From: a candidate division WWE3 bacterium CG22_combo_CG10-13_8_21_14_all_39_12
Lineage (GTDB): Bacteria; Patescibacteriota; 4484-211; GCA-002791395
NCBI GenBank assembly: GCA_002771355.1
Contig: PCSU01000062.1
Location: 1-17,774 of the forward strand
DNA length: 17,774 nucleotides
Direction of reading: 5' to 3'
The notes below the pieces were generated by a model. It was given only the letters and a program-made list of their open reading frames with translations, searched no databases and had not been told where the DNA came from. Below, piece by piece: positions 14,542 through 17,774 of this stretch; position 1 is the stretch's first letter, and the number at the start of each line of letters is the position of its first letter. Position numbers and translations under genes: made by a program.

Positions 14542-17322
14542 ATGGCAAGAAAATCTTTAGGTAGAAGAGGTTCGGGAGGTCAGTTAGGAAAATCACCGAA
14601 GGGTCCAAAGAAAAGAGCACCGTCAACCCCAACACCACAACCCGGACGATTTTCTGGGATAGGAACCAAAGCAACAGAAGCTGCACGTAGTTTGGGAGGA
14701 GTGGTTGGTGGTGGACTTTCGTCAATAGGTGAAAAGGCTGTTGATGCTGGTGTAGTTGCTGGACAAAAAGCAGCTCCATACATGCGAGAGGCTGCACAGT
14801 CAGCAGTAACTATGGATTCAACATATGATCAATTCGATGCGCAGGTCGGTGGTAATAGGGAGGGATCGTTTGTTCTTGGAAAAGAAATTGCCCCAGTTCC
14901 CGTTACCAATCGTAAGGTTGAGGGTTGCGGCGTTTCAATTAGTCAACAAGAAGGTAACTACAAAGACCTTGAGCAGATGGATTTTGAGGAATATAAAGAA
15001 CACTCCAGACAGCGGAACAACTTCTTTGTGGACGAGGCTCGGGGAGTAGGGATGTTAGTAAGTGATCAGAGTTCTGAACTTGAAACAGTTCGTGATCCTG
15101 CAAGTCACGGTAATTCACAGTTAGCAGAAACTTTTGCAAGAGGTGTTCATGAATCATTGTCTTTTCAGAAGAAGGTGGGTTCTCAAGAAATGAGTGAAGC
15201 TATTCAGGCAGGTTATGGGACCTTTGAAGAGGAGCTTCGACTACGATCAGCGGATGGGAATGTGGAGCCTGTTGCAACAGCTGAAATATATGGGTTTGAT
15301 GCAGTGGCATTTCAAGGTGAAAATGCTCTCATTTCACACCTTGGGGCAGGGATGGTCTACCGGTTTAGGGGCGGGGTTGTTGAGGAAATGATTACTGATC
15401 CTCAACCAGGTATGTTTAATCGGGAAAGAAATAACGGGGCTATTGAACAAGTCTTTGATGTTGAAGATGAGGATTCAGTTATCATTGTAAGTCCACCAAT
15501 CCGGACTATTCTTACACCTGATGATATTGCAAAAATTGTAAAAAAGGCAAAAGGGGAACCTGATATGACTGATGAAGAAATTTCGCGTCGAATTGCTAAC
15601 TCAGCATATTTAAGGAACAAACAAAATGTCCAAGCTAGTTTAACCGAGCCTGATCTTTCGGTAGTGACTCTAAAAAAACCTCAACCACAACCAGAAACTG
15701 AACCTGCTGAAGTACCAGTTGTAACTCCCGTTGTTGAAACAGCTCCAGTTGTAGATAAAGACTGGGAAGCAGGAAGAAATAAGCGTCGTCAATCTTCGGA
15801 AGCTCATCAAGTGGTTGCACAGAGTATTTCACGTGAACGTCAGGCACACCTTCTTGAACAACAAGCATATTGGTATGCAAAAGCAGGTATTGGTAATGAA
15901 GTTTCAAAGGTATCCTCAGTAGACTTGCAGACAATTAGTGATGTATTAACAGCATATGATTTGTTTTATGCAGAAAAGTGGGTAGAGGACCCAGAACGAG
16001 CTGCTAATTTACACGAAGTGGTGAGAAGGTATTTAGCAGGAGAAATTCCTGGTTCCCCACAAGAGCAGGCTAGTACTTATGTATTATTGTCAATTATTGA
16101 AAATGAAATAAGCGATCCAGATTCAGAGTTTGCTGGAAACTATAGTTCTCTTGGAAAAGGTGAGTTAGATGATCAAGGTGAGCAAACACTCGATGCAGTC
16201 ATGCGTGCACGTGATGCACTTTTTACTAATCTAACAGGGGTAAAAATAGATCGAGAAGATATTGACCATGCAAAACTTAAAGAAGAACGAGAAAAGTTGG
16301 TTTGGTATAAGCGTGTGTTTCGAGGTGAAGTAGATCGAAAGAAGCTTGAAAGGTCGCGAACAAAAAGAGATGAGCAATACAAAAAACATGCTAAAGATTT
16401 TAGAGTTGAGGGGTGGTTGGCAGATGCAAATCAATCTCTTCAAGAGGGCAGTGCGTTTCAGGCAACACGAGGTGAGGTTTATGGTGAGTCGCAACATATA
16501 GTTAAAGGAATGGTTGAGAAAATTCAAGATGTTCCAACAAAACAAGACGTTGAGGCCTTTGTTACCCAGCTGCAAAGAGAGTTTGCCCCACCTGCAGATA
16601 TTGAACAAAAGCTTGAAGAAGTTCAAACATCATTGAGCAATGCTCAGTATGGTGAGATTAAAATTAAGGTATTGCAGGTTGAGTATTTGGCAGCTAAATG
16701 CCAAAGGGCAGAAAATTTAACAGCGCTTCATGAAGTTGTAAACGCGTCGGGAAATAAAGAGCTCATGCAAGTTTTGACTGAACTAGATATTTCACCTGAA
16801 GAAAAAGTACTTGAAGATTTAGTCATGCCAAAATTAGACGAGGCAGCCAAAAAGATTGTTATTCGTGAAGAGTTGCCAACCGATGTAAGGGTGGTAGAAG
16901 GGTTATTAGGTCAAATTGATCTTGAAATATCGTCTTTAGACAAAACCGATCCAGATTACGCTACCAAGGTTGATGATTTGCGTCTTCGAAAAGCAGTAAT
17001 GGAAGATGTGGTTAAAGCGGTTAACTCAGATGTGTTGATTCAAGCAGCAAAAGTTTCTGAACCTGATCTTGACATTGCGAAGGGCTTATTCCCGGGGTGG
17101 GGAAGATCATCTATGGAAGATGATCTTTATACATATTATGGTGTTGATAAGAATCTCCCTGATGCAAAAGATCAGCTAAAAGAAAAAATGGGAAGCGGGT
17201 TTTCTTTTGCGCGAGTTCTTGCAGGGTTACTGGGATTATCTCTTAAAAAAGAGAACAAGGCTCGCCAACCAAAACCAAAGTCTGGAAATCGAACGCGTGG
17301 TAGGCGACAATCTAATCCATAA
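14542..17322 (+). CDS. Large cytoplasmic protein with a degenerate PP2C-like phosphatase domain
   Basis: This 926-aa protein has no signal peptide or clear membrane helix. Residues 1-90 are basic, Gly/Pro-rich and then Ala-rich, probably disordered. Residues 104-335 follow the PP2C layout: a Q-R-N-N-FFVDEARGVGMLVSD block (157-175), an ALISHLGAGMVYRFRGGVVEEM block (262-283) and EDEDSVIIVSPPIRTILTPDDIAKIV (308-333). In active enzymes these read as D-G, GDSR and SDGLTD; here they are D175-Q, G-A-G-M and S-P-P, so metal-binding residues are lost and it is probably a pseudophosphatase. A Pro/Glu-rich linker covers 375-405. Residues 415-850 are charged and largely helical, with coiled-coil-like stretches near 570-620 and 680-720. 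A basic tail (GNRTRGRRQ) ends it. Its stop overlaps the next ATG by one base. The PP2C assignment is my reading; function is unknown. Confidence 0.72.
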   Translation: MARKSLGRRGSGGQLGKSPKGPKKRAPSTPTPQPGRFSGIGTKATEAARSLGGVVGGGLSSIGEKAVDAGVVAGQKAAPYMREAAQSAVTMDSTYDQFDAQVGGNREGSFVLGKEIAPVPVTNRKVEGCGVSISQQEGNYKDLEQMDFEEYKEHSRQRNNFFVDEARGVGMLVSDQSSELETVRDPASHGNSQLAETFARGVHESLSFQKKVGSQEMSEAIQAGYGTFEEELRLRSADGNVEPVATAEIYGFDAVAFQGENALISHLGAGMVYRFRGGVVEEMITDPQPGMFNRERNNGAIEQVFDVEDEDSVIIVSPPIRTILTPDDIAKIVKKAKGEPDMTDEEISRRIANSAYLRNKQNVQASLTEPDLSVVTLKKPQPQPETEPAEVPVVTPVVETAPVVDKDWEAGRNKRRQSSEAHQVVAQSISRERQAHLLEQQAYWYAKAGIGNEVSKVSSVDLQTISDVLTAYDLFYAEKWVEDPERAANLHEVVRRYLAGEIPGSPQEQASTYVLLSIIENEISDPDSEFAGNYSSLGKGELDDQGEQTLDAVMRARDALFTNLTGVKIDREDIDHAKLKEEREKLVWYKRVFRGEVDRKKLERSRTKRDEQYKKHAKDFRVEGWLADANQSLQEGSAFQATRGEVYGESQHIVKGMVEKIQDVPTKQDVEAFVTQLQREFAPPADIEQKLEEVQTSLSNAQYGEIKIKVLQVEYLAAKCQRAENLTALHEVVNASGNKELMQVLTELDISPEEKVLEDLVMPKLDEAAKKIVIREELPTDVRVVEGLLGQIDLEISSLDKTDPDYATKVDDLRLRKAVMEDVVKAVNSDVLIQAAKVSEPDLDIAKGLFPGWGRSSMEDDLYTYYGVDKNLPDAKDQLKEKMGSGFSFARVLAGLLGLSLKKENKARQPKPKSGNRTRGRRQSNP

Positions 17323-17666
17323 TGAAAGAAGATTCTCTTATCCAATTAATTAAAGTTGCAATTGTTTCTCCTGATCGCAGAGAGCTTTACCTGAGTGCAG
17401 TTCCTAAAATGACTGCAGAAGAAAAGTTATTGTTTGGTATACAGTTGTGGAAAAATGTATTGGATAAATCGTCCCAAATGGCTAAAGCAAAGCTTGAAAT
17501 TATGATTGAAAATATGAGTGAAACGGGTGAGCAGTATAGTGAAAAAGATTTTTTAAACGTAAGGGAGGAAATTATTAACGACCTTATGAGAAAAAAATTG
17601 CGTGTTGATGATCAATCTGAAATTGATCGGTTGCGTACACAACTTGCCCAGTTACCTTTAGAGTAA
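17322..17666 (+). CDS. Small helical protein of unknown function
   Basis: I do not recognise this 114-aa protein. It is charged and almost entirely helical by composition, with a heptad-like C-terminal part (NVREEIINDLMRKKLRVDDQSEIDRLRTQLAQL, about 82-111). It has no membrane segment, cysteines or enzymatic motif. Its ATG overlaps the stop of the preceding 926-aa gene by one base with no Shine-Dalgarno of its own, so it is probably co-translated and may be a partner of that protein. The lawful reading frame, tight coupling and lack of a competing frame support it as real. Confidence 0.7.
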   Translation: MKEDSLIQLIKVAIVSPDRRELYLSAVPKMTAEEKLLFGIQLWKNVLDKSSQMAKAKLEIMIENMSETGEQYSEKDFLNVREEIINDLMRKKLRVDDQSEIDRLRTQLAQLPLE

Positions 17667-17735
17667 TTTACGATTTGATTCAAGTTAATTTATCTACTCA
17701 TTTTCTCAGTGTAGGAACAAAAACGAAGTGCAACA

Positions 17736-17766
17736 CTTTAGGTAGAATTCAGACCTAAAGGAGGTG
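17736..17766 (+). promoter_or_regulatory. Shine-Dalgarno partly held in a hairpin, for a gene beyond the window
   Basis: AAAGGAGGTG (17757-17766) is a near-perfect Shine-Dalgarno, and its first bases belong to the right arm of an 8-bp stem, CTTTAGGT (17736-17743) with ACCTAAAG (17753-17760), loop nine bases. The start codon would lie just past the window end. The remaining bases of the gap after the previous stop (17667-17735) show no clear promoter or terminator. Hairpin-controlled translation of the next gene is possible. Confidence 0.55.
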
Positions 17767-17774
17767 AAAAACGT

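Overview
The window looks like an ordinary chromosomal stretch of an AT-rich, probably single-membrane bacterium. The most likely source is a Patescibacteria/CPR lineage (Microgenomates- or Katanobacteria-like). This is inferred from compact gene packing, short versions of universal proteins (SecD about 464 aa, SecF 290 aa, RecJ about 565 aa), neighbouring DUF4446 and DUF3048 genes, a lamin-tail surface protein ending in LPKTG plus a membrane anchor, and a divergent FolD. No search could be run, so the taxonomic call is an inference. No phage, transposase, CRISPR array, tRNA or rRNA was recognised.

Layout. Positions 1-200 hold the end of an unidentified upstream unit, a strong rho-independent terminator (65-100) and the leader of an NAD-dependent sugar-nucleotide epimerase-type gene (201-1241). 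A secreted lamin-tail/OB-fold-like protein follows (1284-3158). It meets a minus-strand pair, lexA then folD (4748 down to 3155), tail to tail, with both stop codons inside one TTAG. Divergent from lexA run a DUF4446 membrane protein, a DUF3048 protein and a winged-helix/nucleotidyltransferase fusion (4878-7166). A 249-base gap holds a structured, possibly pseudoknotted element and an inverted repeat over a promoter. It leads to an ABC ATPase and a fused GldF-like permease/GldG-like protein (7416-10483). Then come secD, secF and recJ (10531-14526), a 926-aa protein with what looks like a dead PP2C-type phosphatase domain (14542-17322), and a 114-aa helical protein (17322-17666). The window ends on a strong Shine-Dalgarno partly enclosed in a hairpin, just before an unseen gene.

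How the genes work together. SecD/SecF assist protein export driven by SecA/SecYEG, which the lamin-tail protein, the DUF3048 protein and the extracytoplasmic GldG-like domain would use. LexA and RecJ belong to DNA damage response and repair. FolD supplies one-carbon units. The ABC pair is probably a membrane-remodelling or export system of unknown substrate.

The most striking pattern is at gene starts. Several genes (lexA, folD, the lamin-tail gene, the DUF3048 gene, the PP2C-like gene, perhaps recJ) have a -10 hexamer, often extended by TG, ending only 6-7 bases before the start codon and no Shine-Dalgarno. This is the geometry expected for leaderless mRNAs. Other genes (201, 6570, the one beyond 17774) carry clear Shine-Dalgarno sequences, so both modes seem to coexist. 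The second main observation is the PP2C-like domain whose metal-binding motifs have been replaced.
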